This document shows positions 1-7,000 of a stretch of 14,854 bases of DNA, in pieces. Origin of the DNA: Bacteroidota bacterium (GTDB taxonomy: Bacteria; Bacteroidota; Bacteroidia; Chitinophagales; Chitinophagaceae); contig JAEWBD010000414.1 of assembly GCA_023391315.1 (NCBI GenBank), positions 1-14,854 on the forward strand, in the 5' to 3' direction. Positions within the stretch are counted from its first letter, which is position 1. Each line of letters starts with the position of its first letter. Under the pieces are notes generated by a model. The model saw only the letters and a program-made list of their open reading frames with translations, did no database searches and had not been told where the DNA came from. The position numbers and the translations under genes were made by a program.

Positions 1-809
1 ATACCGGCCTTAGCCCTGACCAGGATAATATGAACAACGGTTTTAACCAGGGTTATTCTTCCGGCAGGACTTTAGAGAAAATAGTTACGCTTCCTAAAAC
101 AGCCAATACAAATGATAATTGTGGCCATGGCACTACAATGACGAGTACAGCCACTGCACCGCGTTGCACAAACGGCAACTCATGCGGCGTAGCTTATAAC
201 AGCAGCCTCGTTGTTTGTAAAGCCGCTAACGATGTGGTAATTGACGGCTCAGAAGTTAAAGGTGTTGCAGATGCTTATACGTATGCAGCAGATGATGCTT
301 CCATTAAAATAATCAGTTTAAGCCTTGGCCGCGTAACAGCCGCTTCTCAAATAAAAGATGCCATTATGTATGCTTACAATAAAGGAAAACTGATGTTTTG
401 TGCAGGCGGAACTTCAACCGATTTTACTTCATGGTTTGGCGTAACCTTTCCTGCAACTTTACCGCAGGTACAGGCCATAACCGGCGTAAAGAACACAGCT
501 ACATTAAAGGCATGTGGCGATTGCCATAAAGGCCGGCAGATTGATTTTGTGATTGTGATGAATAAAACGAGCGACAATATGAGCCCCATTGCCAATGCCA
601 TAAGCGGCAATGTGCCAACAACAGTTGGTGGATCTTCTGTTGCAACTGCAACATCAGCTGGCGTTGCGGCGCTGGTGTGGGCCGCACATCCAACAGAAAC
701 AAGAGAGCAAATTATAGAACGGCTTACCACAACAGCGAGCGGTTATCCAAAAAAGAACAATAATTTCGGGTATGGTAAATTAAATGCGCTTGCTGCAATC
801 AATCAGTAA
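1..809 (+). CDS. S8 (subtilisin-like) serine peptidase, 3' part
   Basis: The reading frame is open to the left edge (first full codon at 3), so the gene is partial and the ATG at 30 is internal. The first residues read T-G-L-S, matching the end of the subtilisin Asp motif D-T-G. The split codon before them ends in 'at', so it could encode the catalytic Asp. The His motif NCGHGT has its catalytic His at 126-128. The Ser motif G-S-S-V-A-T has its Ser at 636-638, followed by the usual helix SAGVAALVW. The oxyanion-hole region reads C-A-G-G where subtilisins have A-A-G-N, so the Asn is replaced. Seven cysteines are present, two of them in a CXXCH motif (513-527). The protein ends soon after the catalytic domain and I see no type IX sorting domain. 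Membership of S8 is clear; substrate is unknown. It converges with hemD and is probably unrelated to the heme genes. Confidence 0.88.
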   Translation, partial: TGLSPDQDNMNNGFNQGYSSGRTLEKIVTLPKTANTNDNCGHGTTMTSTATAPRCTNGNSCGVAYNSSLVVCKAANDVVIDGSEVKGVADAYTYAADDASIKIISLSLGRVTAASQIKDAIMYAYNKGKLMFCAGGTSTDFTSWFGVTFPATLPQVQAITGVKNTATLKACGDCHKGRQIDFVIVMNKTSDNMSPIANAISGNVPTTVGGSSVATATSAGVAALVWAAHPTETREQIIERLTTTASGYPKKNNNFGYGKLNALAAINQ

Positions 810-923
810 ATTTTACACACAAAACAAAGTGCACACACATGATGATATAACCTGTATTAGCTCTGTGTTGCTGTCTGAAGATTTTAAGCAGTTTCCCGGA
901 TGCACTGATTAAGCAAAACATGG

Positions 924-1628
924 TTACTCATTAAAAAAAGCAACCAGTTTTTTAATCATTAATTCCTTCGACGGATTTTCAGTTACGATAAGCTTGTTTG
1001 AAGAATAATTTTTTATCTCGCCCGCTGTTGTGTGGCCAATGGAAAATAAAACCGTTTTTGTATTTAAACCATTATAGGCAAACAAACCTTTTACTGCACT
1101 TGGACTAAAAAATAAAACAGCATCGTATTCCTTCGTAAGTGTATGTTGAAAGATAGTGGTGGTATATACTTTCACTTCATGCACGGCAATATTAGCTGCG
1201 TCAAGCAAATGTGGTAATGTGTCCCTTCTTTTATCACCGCAGAAAAAATAAACCTCATTTATATTATTGGCGTTGGTTATTTTTTGTGAAAGATGAACCG
1301 CATCATCAGCTACACCAATAACGTTAGCACCTGTCAGCAATTTTTCAATCACTGATTTTGTTAGTTCGCCAACGCAATAAATTTTCCAGTTAATTTTTTT
1401 ATTTGATAAAGATTGATGCACTGCCTCAACAGCATTGGCACTTGTGAAAATAACGGTTGCATCAAGTGTTGAGATATGCTCAACTTGCTGTTGAACGATT
1501 GCTGAATTAATGCTTGCTGTTTTGATGAATGGAATAACATCAACAGTAAAACCTTTGGAAGTAAGTTGCTCAACCAAGGCTTTGTCAATGTCGCCTGTAA
1601 TTAATATGGAAATATTATTTGCCGGCAT
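924..1628 (-). CDS. hemD: Uroporphyrinogen-III synthase (HemD)
   Basis: HemD cyclises hydroxymethylbilane with inversion of ring D to give uroporphyrinogen III, in the cytoplasm. The family is poorly conserved. The call rests on length (234 aa from the chosen start), a first strand ISILITGDID that fits the two-domain HemD fold, segments such as ATVIFTSANAVEAV and DAVLFFSPSAVKGLF typical of HemD, and position directly after hemC. I chose the ATG at 1628, which overlaps the hemC stop by 14 nt and starts just before the first strand. A GTG at 1655 would add nine residues lying wholly inside the hemC coding sequence. It is the last gene of a hemA-hemC-hemD operon and probably translationally coupled to hemC. 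The hemE and hemB genes that often follow in Bacteroidota are not here; a converging peptidase gene is. Confidence 0.88.
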   Translation of the reverse strand: MPANNISILITGDIDKALVEQLTSKGFTVDVIPFIKTASINSAIVQQQVEHISTLDATVIFTSANAVEAVHQSLSNKKINWKIYCVGELTKSVIEKLLTGANVIGVADDAVHLSQKITNANNINEVYFFCGDKRRDTLPHLLDAANIAVHEVKVYTTTIFQHTLTKEYDAVLFFSPSAVKGLFAYNGLNTKTVLFSIGHTTAGEIKNYSSNKLIVTENPSKELMIKKLVAFFNE

Positions 1629-2583
1629 TGCGAATCTGCTCAATAATTTTATCACCGCCTTTTTTTAAAACCTCCTCACCAGCGATTGTACCAAGCGATG
1701 CGGCTTCGCCCAATGCAACTGTTTTATTGATCCCAACTTTTTGCTTTCCATCTGTTGATAATATATTTCCATTGAACACCACCGTATTGTCTTCTACTAT
1801 TGCCAGAGCGCTTATAGGCGTTGAACACCCGCCCATTAAGGTTTTCAGAAAATCTCTTTCAATGTTTACAGATAAAGCAGTGTCTTCGTCATTAAAATTG
1901 CTGCATACATTAAATATCGCTTCATCATCTTTTTTGCAAACAACAACAATAGCGCCCTGGGCAGGCGCAGGCAGCATCCAGTCAATATCAACTGAATTTT
2001 CAGGCCTTAAATTAATACGCTCAATACCGGCGGCAGCGAAAATGGCGCCATTCCAGTTATTGGTTTTTACTTTATTCAAACGGGTATTTACATTACCACG
2101 CAGGTTTTCAATAATTGTACCCGGATACCTGTTAAGCCATTGTGCAATACGGCGCACACTGCTGGTGGCGATGGTGAATGAGTTTTGAGATAAAGCTTGA
2201 GGATCATCACTCCAGGTATTGTTGATATAACCCAATTTTTCAAGGTCGCTTTTATCTTTATAAACAAACACATCTTTATACGAACCCCGTTTTAAAACAG
2301 CAGCCTGCACAATGCCTTCCGCCATCTGCACAGGCACATCTTTCATGGAATGAACAGCTATATCAATCCGGTTATTCAGCAAAGCTGCATCCAGTGCTTT
2401 TGTAAAAATGCCCTGAACCCCCAAAGCATATAAAGGCGTAATCAAATCTGTATCGCCTTCACTCTTTATATATACCAGTTCAGATTGTACGTTCTGTGAA
2501 GTTAGCAGGTTTTGCACCTGTGTTGCCTGCCAAACGGCCAGCGGGCTTTCTCTTGTACCTATTCTTATAATTGTATTCGCCAT
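1615..2583 (-). CDS. hemC: Hydroxymethylbilane synthase (porphobilinogen deaminase)
   Basis: HemC joins four porphobilinogen molecules into linear hydroxymethylbilane on a covalent dipyrromethane cofactor. Family motifs are all visible in the 322 aa: IRIGTRESPLAVWQA at the N terminus, KSEGD (40-44), HSMKDVP (78-84, with the catalytic Asp at 82), SSVRR (141-145) and LRGNVNTRL (161-169) for substrate carboxylates, LPAPAQG (204-210), and GGCSTP with Cys253 as the cofactor attachment site. Length is close to the usual 300-320 residues. The ATG at 2583 lies 3 nt after the hemA stop, and the end overlaps hemD by 14 nt, so the three genes are almost certainly co-transcribed. Nothing is missing or odd. 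Confidence 0.97.
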   Translation of the reverse strand: MANTIIRIGTRESPLAVWQATQVQNLLTSQNVQSELVYIKSEGDTDLITPLYALGVQGIFTKALDAALLNNRIDIAVHSMKDVPVQMAEGIVQAAVLKRGSYKDVFVYKDKSDLEKLGYINNTWSDDPQALSQNSFTIATSSVRRIAQWLNRYPGTIIENLRGNVNTRLNKVKTNNWNGAIFAAAGIERINLRPENSVDIDWMLPAPAQGAIVVVCKKDDEAIFNVCSNFNDEDTALSVNIERDFLKTLMGGCSTPISALAIVEDNTVVFNGNILSTDGKQKVGINKTVALGEAASLGTIAGEEVLKKGGDKIIEQIRNAGK

Positions 2584-2586
2584 GAT

Positions 2587-3795
2587 TTATGCAGTGCAAA
2601 TAAAATCATTTATTGCAGCAATGTAATGGCAGCCTTTGGTATTTGTTTCTTTTATCCTGCATGCTGTTTCGTTTACCACACGCTGAATTTTAATATTGAT
2701 CCTGGATTCACAAAGCGGGTTATCTGCATCAGCAATAAAAGTATAAGAGTGCAGTTCTCTTAATTTTAACTTCAGATCTTTCAGCATAGGCACATGCCTG
2801 CGCATATAATACCATTCAATAAAATCCTGCATCGATTCGGCAATAATGGCTTTTGCCTTTGGCACTTCAGCCTCACGTTTTTTAAGCGTTTCGTCTTTCA
2901 GCTTAGATAATTCATCCACATTTACCAGTTGAATACCGGATAAATGCCGAACGCTTTCTTCCACATTAAACGGAATAGAAAGATCAATTATTAATTTGGG
3001 TTGATGTGAAGTTATATGTGAAGCAAGTATTACCGGCTGTGCGCCATTGGTAGCTACCACTATAATATCGGCTGCATTCACTTCTGTTTCAACATTATCA
3101 ATGGAAGCCGTTTTTAAGCCAAGCTCTGTTGCAAGCCCTATCGCTTTTTCGGGCGAACGGTTGATAAGTGTAATGTTTTTTGTGTCAAGATAATCCACCA
3201 GGTTTTTGCAGGCGCTGCTGCCAATTTTTCCGGTGCCCAGCAATAATATTTTTTTATCACTGATATCTTTTACATGCTTTTTAATGTACTGTGTCGCAGC
3301 AAATGCAACAGAAACAGTGCCACCGCTTAATGCCGTATTATTTTTAATTAGTTTGGAAGATTGTAAAACACTGTTCACCAGGCGGTCTAAATAGGCACCG
3401 AGAAAACCATGCTGTCTTGCAAACTTGACGGCCAATTTTATCTGCCCCACAATTTCATAATCACCGAGAATCTGGGAATCGAGCCCGGCAGCCACATCAA
3501 AAAGATGTTCTATGGCTTCACGCCCTTTTTTTATATAAGCCGATTTTGCAAAAACTTCCACGCTGCCCGGCGTTTCGGCGCAAAGCAGGCTGATGAGGTC
3601 AGTAACATTTTCAGTGAGACCGTATATTTCTGTCCTGTTGCAGGTGGAAAGCACAAAAACTTCTTTCAATCCAAATGAAGGGGCATTTTTAAGAATAGAA
3701 GCATATTGATCATTATTTACAGCAAAAGAGCTGCGTAATTCAGCATCTGCTTTTTTGTAATTTATTCCTGCTACGCAAAATTTATATATATCCAT
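2587..3795 (-). CDS. hemA: Glutamyl-tRNA reductase
   Basis: HemA reduces glutamyl-tRNA(Glu) with NADPH to glutamate-1-semialdehyde, the first committed step of the C5 route to heme. In the 402 aa the catalytic Cys52 lies in STCNRTEIYG, the motif DSQILGDYEIVGQIK is at about 106-120, and the NADPH-binding LLLGTGKIG is at 184-192, followed by LINRSPEKA. A C-terminal helical dimerisation region ends the protein. The N-terminal motif that is often G-x-N-H reads G-I-N-Y here, with Tyr at the usual His position. I believe this is common in this phylum, but I cannot check it. It is the first gene of the leftward hemA-hemC-hemD operon. A Bacteroidota -7 box lies 19 nt before the ATG. The use of HemA implies that ALA is made from glutamate, so hemL must be elsewhere. 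Confidence 0.97.
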   Translation of the reverse strand: MDIYKFCVAGINYKKADAELRSSFAVNNDQYASILKNAPSFGLKEVFVLSTCNRTEIYGLTENVTDLISLLCAETPGSVEVFAKSAYIKKGREAIEHLFDVAAGLDSQILGDYEIVGQIKLAVKFARQHGFLGAYLDRLVNSVLQSSKLIKNNTALSGGTVSVAFAATQYIKKHVKDISDKKILLLGTGKIGSSACKNLVDYLDTKNITLINRSPEKAIGLATELGLKTASIDNVETEVNAADIIVVATNGAQPVILASHITSHQPKLIIDLSIPFNVEESVRHLSGIQLVNVDELSKLKDETLKKREAEVPKAKAIIAESMQDFIEWYYMRRHVPMLKDLKLKLRELHSYTFIADADNPLCESRINIKIQRVVNETACRIKETNTKGCHYIAAINDFICTA

Positions 3796-3813
3796 CCTGT
3801 TATATCAAACGTC

Positions 3814-3828
3814 GCAAAATTAGTTTGC
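3814..3828. repeat. Inverted repeat over the hemA -7 box
   Basis: GCAAA (3814-3818) and TTTGC (3824-3828) form a perfect 5-bp inverted repeat around a 5-nt centre. It covers the hemA promoter box, so a bound repressor would block RNA polymerase. The arms are short and one is partly dictated by the box itself, so chance is possible. Confidence 0.3.
3815..3822 (-). promoter_or_regulatory. Candidate -7 promoter box of the hemACD operon
   Basis: On the minus strand the sequence reads TAATTTTG, a perfect match to the Bacteroidota -7 consensus TAnnTTTG, ending 19 nt before the hemA ATG. No clear TTG is found at the -33 position, so the match is one-sided. The box is also the right half of the inverted repeat GCAAA-ATTAG-TTTGC (3814-3828). 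Confidence 0.45.
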
Positions 3829-3913
3829 AACCATCCTATAAACATGATTAAAATCAGTTGAAGTGTCATTTATATGTCATGTTTTGATAAAATTCCGGCT
3901 GAGGCAATTTTTT

Positions 3914-3934
3914 CAATGGCGGCAGGTGCCATTG
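3914..3934. repeat. 7-bp perfect inverted repeat in the hemA/hemH intergenic region
   Basis: CAATGGC (3914-3920) and GCCATTG (3928-3934) are perfect inverted arms around a 7-nt centre, about 75 nt upstream of the hemH ATG. It lies upstream of both promoter boxes. It could be a regulator site or a small hairpin; no known operator is recognised. Confidence 0.35.
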
Positions 3935-3973
3935 CTTTTGCATGGAATTTATGTTTTGAGCATACATAAAGTA

Positions 3974-4002
3974 TTGTTTCAGCAAAACAGGGTTTACTTT
4001 TG
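3974..4002 (+). promoter_or_regulatory. Candidate promoter of hemH-hemJ
   Basis: TTG (3974-3976) and TACTTTTG (3995-4002) are separated by 18 nt and match the Bacteroidota promoter form TTG...TAnnTTTG well. The -7 box ends only 7 nt before the hemH ATG at 4010, so transcription should start at or within a few bases of the start codon. The hemH mRNA would then be leaderless or nearly so. Confidence 0.55.
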
Positions 4003-4005
4003 CTG
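3980..4005. repeat. 8-bp perfect inverted repeat over the hemH promoter
   Basis: CAGCAAAA (3980-3987) and TTTTGCTG (3998-4005) are perfect inverted arms around a 10-nt centre, 26 bp in all, the size of a typical dimeric operator. The right arm overlaps the -7 box, so the site is well placed for repression of hemH-hemJ. The inner GCAAA/TTTGC halves also occur at the hemA box with closer spacing. Confidence 0.4.
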
Positions 4006-4009
4006 CCTT

Positions 4010-5062
4010 ATGAACCAGCATACCCGTGCGATAATATTAATGAATCTTGGTTCGCCCGATTCAACAGATGTAAAAGATGTAAAGAGATTTCTCAATGAAT
4101 TTTTAATGGACGGGCGGGTGATTGATAAGCCTTTTTTATTAAGGGCTTTGCTTGTAAGAGGCATTATTGTTCCTTTCAGGGCAAAAAATTCTGCTGAAGC
4201 TTATAACAAAATATGGACGAAAGAAGGCTCGCCTCTAATTGTGATAAGCAAGCAATTGCAAAAAGCGGTGCAGGCAAATTTTGAAGAGCCTGTTGCACTG
4301 GTAATGCGTTATCAAAATCCTGCTGCGGCAGCCGTATTAAAAAAGCTGCATGAAGAAAACCCGCAGCTAAAAGAAATTCTGATATTGCCTTTATACCCCC
4401 ATTATGCCATGAGCAGTTATGAAACTGCGGTTGAGGACATTAAACATCTGCATAAGAAAAAGAATTATGCTTCCGTGCTGAAAGTGGTAAAACCGTTTTA
4501 TAATAATGAACAATTTGTTTATGCTTTAAGCGAAAGCATAAAGCCCTATCTGCAAAAAGAATATGATAAGATTTTATTCAGCTATCATGGCGTGCCCGAA
4601 CGGCATATCAGAAAGAGCGATATAACCGGCCAGCATTGTCTGCAGGTAAACCGGTGCTGTCATATAGCCTCACCGACGCATAAATTCTGCTATCGCCATC
4701 AAACTATTGTTACAACTGAACTTGTAACAAAAACATTAAATATACCGGAAGAAAAAGTAGAGCAAACTTACCAGTCGAGGCTGGGCAAAGATCCCTGGTT
4801 ATTGCCCTCTACCCAGGAGCGCCTCCCTAAATTGCCCGGTGAAGGTGTAAAAAGATTGCTGGTTGTGTGCCCGGCATTTGTAAGCGATTGTTTGGAAACG
4901 CTGGAAGAAATTGCCATACAGGCCAGAAAAACTTTCTTAGATGCCGGCGGCGAATCTTTTGAGTTTATTCCGTGCATGAATACGCAGCCTTTATGGGTAC
5001 AAACTGTAAGCAACTGGATAAAGGATTATTTTAACGGCAACACAGAAATGTTGGTTGATTAA
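4010..5062 (+). CDS. hemH: Ferrochelatase, protoporphyrin type
   Basis: HemH inserts Fe(II) into the porphyrin as the last step of heme synthesis. In the 350 aa the first strand is RAIILMNLGSPDS, with the metal-site His193 in SYHGVPERH and the conserved Glu296 in SDCLETLEE. Four cysteines are grouped just after the His: C210, C216, C217 and C227 (C-x5-CC-x9-C), which may hold an iron-sulfur cluster. The frame is open upstream to an ATG at 3863, but that would add 49 residues from the intergenic region. The ATG at 4010 gives the normal family N terminus. hemJ follows after 11 nt, which suggests the enzyme works on protoporphyrin rather than on coproporphyrin as in Firmicutes and Actinobacteria. 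The gene is divergent from hemA. Confidence 0.95.
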   Translation: MNQHTRAIILMNLGSPDSTDVKDVKRFLNEFLMDGRVIDKPFLLRALLVRGIIVPFRAKNSAEAYNKIWTKEGSPLIVISKQLQKAVQANFEEPVALVMRYQNPAAAAVLKKLHEENPQLKEILILPLYPHYAMSSYETAVEDIKHLHKKKNYASVLKVVKPFYNNEQFVYALSESIKPYLQKEYDKILFSYHGVPERHIRKSDITGQHCLQVNRCCHIASPTHKFCYRHQTIVTTELVTKTLNIPEEKVEQTYQSRLGKDPWLLPSTQERLPKLPGEGVKRLLVVCPAFVSDCLETLEEIAIQARKTFLDAGGESFEFIPCMNTQPLWVQTVSNWIKDYFNGNTEMLVD

Positions 5063-5073
5063 TTGGATGAATT

Positions 5074-5634
5074 ATGTCATATCAATACTTAAAAGCAATA
5101 CATATCATTTTTGTGGTGACCTGGTTTGCCGGCATGTTTTATATGCCAAGGCTTTTTATTTATAATACAGAGGCCAACGACAAAGAAGCGGCTGTAAAGC
5201 AGGCATTGCACGATCAGTTTGCTGTTATGATGAAAAGGCTTTGGTTTGGCATTACCTGGCCTTCGGCTATTCTCACTTTAATTTTCGGTTCGCTGGTTTT
5301 GCATTTTGGCGGATGGGGCCCTGTTCTTTTTACCGAATCAGGGCGCTGGCTGCTGGTAAAGCTTTGTTTTGTAATACTGTTGTACGCATACCATTTTTCA
5401 ATTCATAAAATATTCAAACAGCAAATAAGCGGTGTGTTTAAATACAGTTCCCAGCAACTGCGGATATGGAATGAAGTGGCTACCATTTTTTTGGTGGCTA
5501 TTGTAATGCTGGCAACGGTAAAACAAAGTATCAGTTTCGTTTGGGGCCTGGTGGGGCTGGTATGTTTTGTAGTGTTATTAATGAGCGCCGTAAAAATTTA
5601 CAAGGTCATACGGGAAAAAAACAAGCGGCCTTGA
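5074..5634 (+). CDS. hemJ: Protoporphyrinogen IX oxidase HemJ (CopD/UPF0093 family)
   Basis: HemJ is the membrane-bound, oxygen-independent type of protoporphyrinogen oxidase, which takes six electrons from protoporphyrinogen IX just before ferrochelatase acts. The 186-aa protein has hydrophobic segments at about 7-24, 57-77, 92-110, 133-148 and 153-172. The family motif HIIFVVTWFAGMFYMPRLF carries His10, the probable heme ligand or catalytic residue. RWLLVKL carries the conserved Lys96, and NEVATIFLVAIVML is at about 133-146. It starts 11 nt after hemH and is surely in the same operon. The pair gives the last two steps of the classical pathway. The longer relatives annotated as copper-resistance CopD share the fold, but the context and motifs favour HemJ. 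Confidence 0.93.
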   Translation: MSYQYLKAIHIIFVVTWFAGMFYMPRLFIYNTEANDKEAAVKQALHDQFAVMMKRLWFGITWPSAILTLIFGSLVLHFGGWGPVLFTESGRWLLVKLCFVILLYAYHFSIHKIFKQQISGVFKYSSQQLRIWNEVATIFLVAIVMLATVKQSISFVWGLVGLVCFVVLLMSAVKIYKVIREKNKRP

Positions 5635-5691
5635 TCTAAGCCTCCTTTGAACTCTTTTTACGTATTATTAGTAAAAAATTGAAAAATATTA

Positions 5692-5699
5692 CATATTTG
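5692..5699 (+). promoter_or_regulatory. Weak candidate -7 box for porV
   Basis: CATATTTG (5692-5699) matches TAnnTTTG with one mismatch and lies in an AT-rich stretch between hemJ and porV. No clear TTG is found at the right distance upstream. If used, it gives a leader of about 115 nt before the porV ATG. Confidence 0.3.
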
Positions 5700-5784
5700 C
5701 CATACTAACCAGTTATTTTTAATCGTCTTAAATACTTCTATCGAATAAATTATACGCATTAGTCAGTTAGCCCTAAAAGCCAAT

Positions 5785-5823
5785 ATGACGATAAAAACCA
5801 AAATGATTAAAACAAACGAATGA
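5785..5823 (+). other. 12-codon upstream ORF overlapping the porV start
   Basis: An ATG at 5785 opens a frame of 12 codons (MTIKTKMIKTNE) whose TGA at 5821-5823 overlaps both in-tandem ATG codons of porV (5820 and 5823). The TGATG junction is a typical termination-reinitiation layout. In an AT-rich leader such a mini-ORF may arise by chance, and no attenuator hairpin was seen. Confidence 0.25.
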
Positions 5824-6950
5824 TGCGAAAAAAATTACTGGCTCCGGCTTGTTTACTGCTGGCAGGTTGCTGCTTACTGTCTTCTGCATTTGCACAAAAC
5901 GATATCATAACAACCGCAACCCCCTTTCTTAGAATTTCCCCGGATGCACGTGCCGGTGGCATGGGCGATGCGGGTATTGCCATAAGCCCCGATGCCAATG
6001 CAGCTTTCTGGAATATTGCCAAAACCCCTTTTACCACATCGCCAACAGCGGTGAGTGTAACCTATACGCCCTGGCTGCAGGATATTGCTAAAGATGTGTA
6101 TATGATTACGCTGGCTGGCTATCATAAACTGGATGAAGACCAGGCTTTTTCTGCGGGTATAAGATATTTTAACCTGGGCAATATAGATTTTACAGACTTT
6201 ACAGGTACACCCACAGGCTCCGGCCGCCCGTTTGAATTTGCAATAGATTTAGGGTATTCGAGAAAAATATCCAGTACCTTAGGATTAGGTGTTGCATTGA
6301 GGTATATTAATTCCGATCTGGCTAACGGCGCTCCACCCAATAACGGTGTAGCTTATAAAGCGGGAAGCACCGTGGCGGCTGATCTTTCACTATATGGCGA
6401 TAATACCACAGAAGACGGGCAGGGTTTCACTTATGGCCTTTCGCTCTCTAACCTTGGCGGTAAAATTGGTTATACCGATAATGCAGAAACCAAAGATTAT
6501 ATTCCTGCCAACATGGGCATTGGCGGTGCTTACACCTGGGCTTTCCAGGAAATGCATAAGTTTACGTTTACTGCCGAAGTAAATAAATTATTGGTACCGG
6601 CTTTTCCGGAATTAACAGGCGATTCTGCGAGAGATGAAAACGCCATTAACGATTATCATACACAAAGCGTTTTCAGCAGCTGGTTTAAATCTTTTGGCGA
6701 TAATGCCTATTCAGGTTCTTTAGGTGCAGAATATACTTATGATAATATGTTTTCCATACGTGCAGGTTATTATAAGGAAACAAAACAAATGGGCAACCGC
6801 AGTTATTTTACAGCGGGGGTGGGTATAAAATACCAGATATATGGTTTCAACTTCTCTTATCTTGCTCCATCCGGCAACGGCGTTACAAGAAACCCCTTAT
6901 CAAATACTTTGCGCTTCAGCCTTTTATTTGATTTTGGTGCGCAGGAATAA
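5820..6950 (+). CDS. porV: Type IX secretion outer-membrane protein PorV
   Basis: PorV (LptO) is an outer-membrane beta-barrel of the type IX secretion system. It picks up secreted cargo at the SprA translocon and brings it to the attachment or sortase complex. In the 376 aa, residues 1-25 form a signal peptide with a likely SPase I site AFA/Q. The mature start TATPFLRISPDARAGGMGDAG and then ANAAFWN is the signature of PorV/PorP-like barrel proteins of this phylum. The rest alternates aromatic and polar residues as in beta-strands and ends in LRFSLLFDFGAQE, a barrel-closing strand. The signal peptide also contains L-A-G-C (14-17), a formal lipobox, but the hydrophobic residues after the Cys argue against a lipoprotein. 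Tandem ATG codons lie at 5820 and 5823. It is monocistronic here; gldJ or porU neighbours seen in some genomes are absent. The paralogue PorQ is a less likely alternative. Confidence 0.88.
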   Translation: MMRKKLLAPACLLLAGCCLLSSAFAQNDIITTATPFLRISPDARAGGMGDAGIAISPDANAAFWNIAKTPFTTSPTAVSVTYTPWLQDIAKDVYMITLAGYHKLDEDQAFSAGIRYFNLGNIDFTDFTGTPTGSGRPFEFAIDLGYSRKISSTLGLGVALRYINSDLANGAPPNNGVAYKAGSTVAADLSLYGDNTTEDGQGFTYGLSLSNLGGKIGYTDNAETKDYIPANMGIGGAYTWAFQEMHKFTFTAEVNKLLVPAFPELTGDSARDENAINDYHTQSVFSSWFKSFGDNAYSGSLGAEYTYDNMFSIRAGYYKETKQMGNRSYFTAGVGIKYQIYGFNFSYLAPSGNGVTRNPLSNTLRFSLLFDFGAQE

Positions 6951-7000
6951 TATTATTTCAAACGTGTTGTGCTATTAATTATATTGAGAAAAGTCGAATC

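Noticed and set aside
810..923. Search for a bidirectional terminator between the S8 peptidase and hemD
   Set aside because: Only 4-bp complementary pieces were found and no T run with a stable stem.
1629..1655. GTG start of hemD at 1655
   Set aside because: The extra nine residues lie in the hemC coding end, precede the first fold element, and use a rarer start codon; the ATG at 1628 is simpler.
1619..2188. A 189-codon open frame on the plus strand opposite hemC
   Set aside because: It lies wholly antisense to a clearly conserved gene, has no family features, and its composition follows from hemC codon use.
3863..4009. N-terminal extension of HemH from an ATG at 3863
   Set aside because: It would cover the promoter and inverted repeats, has no homology to ferrochelatase, and the ATG at 4010 gives the normal start.
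5655..5677. TTTTTAC...GTAAAAA inverted repeat after hemJ as a terminator
   Set aside because: The stem is almost all A-T with a 9-nt loop and no GC base to stabilise it; it is expected by chance in AT-rich spacer.
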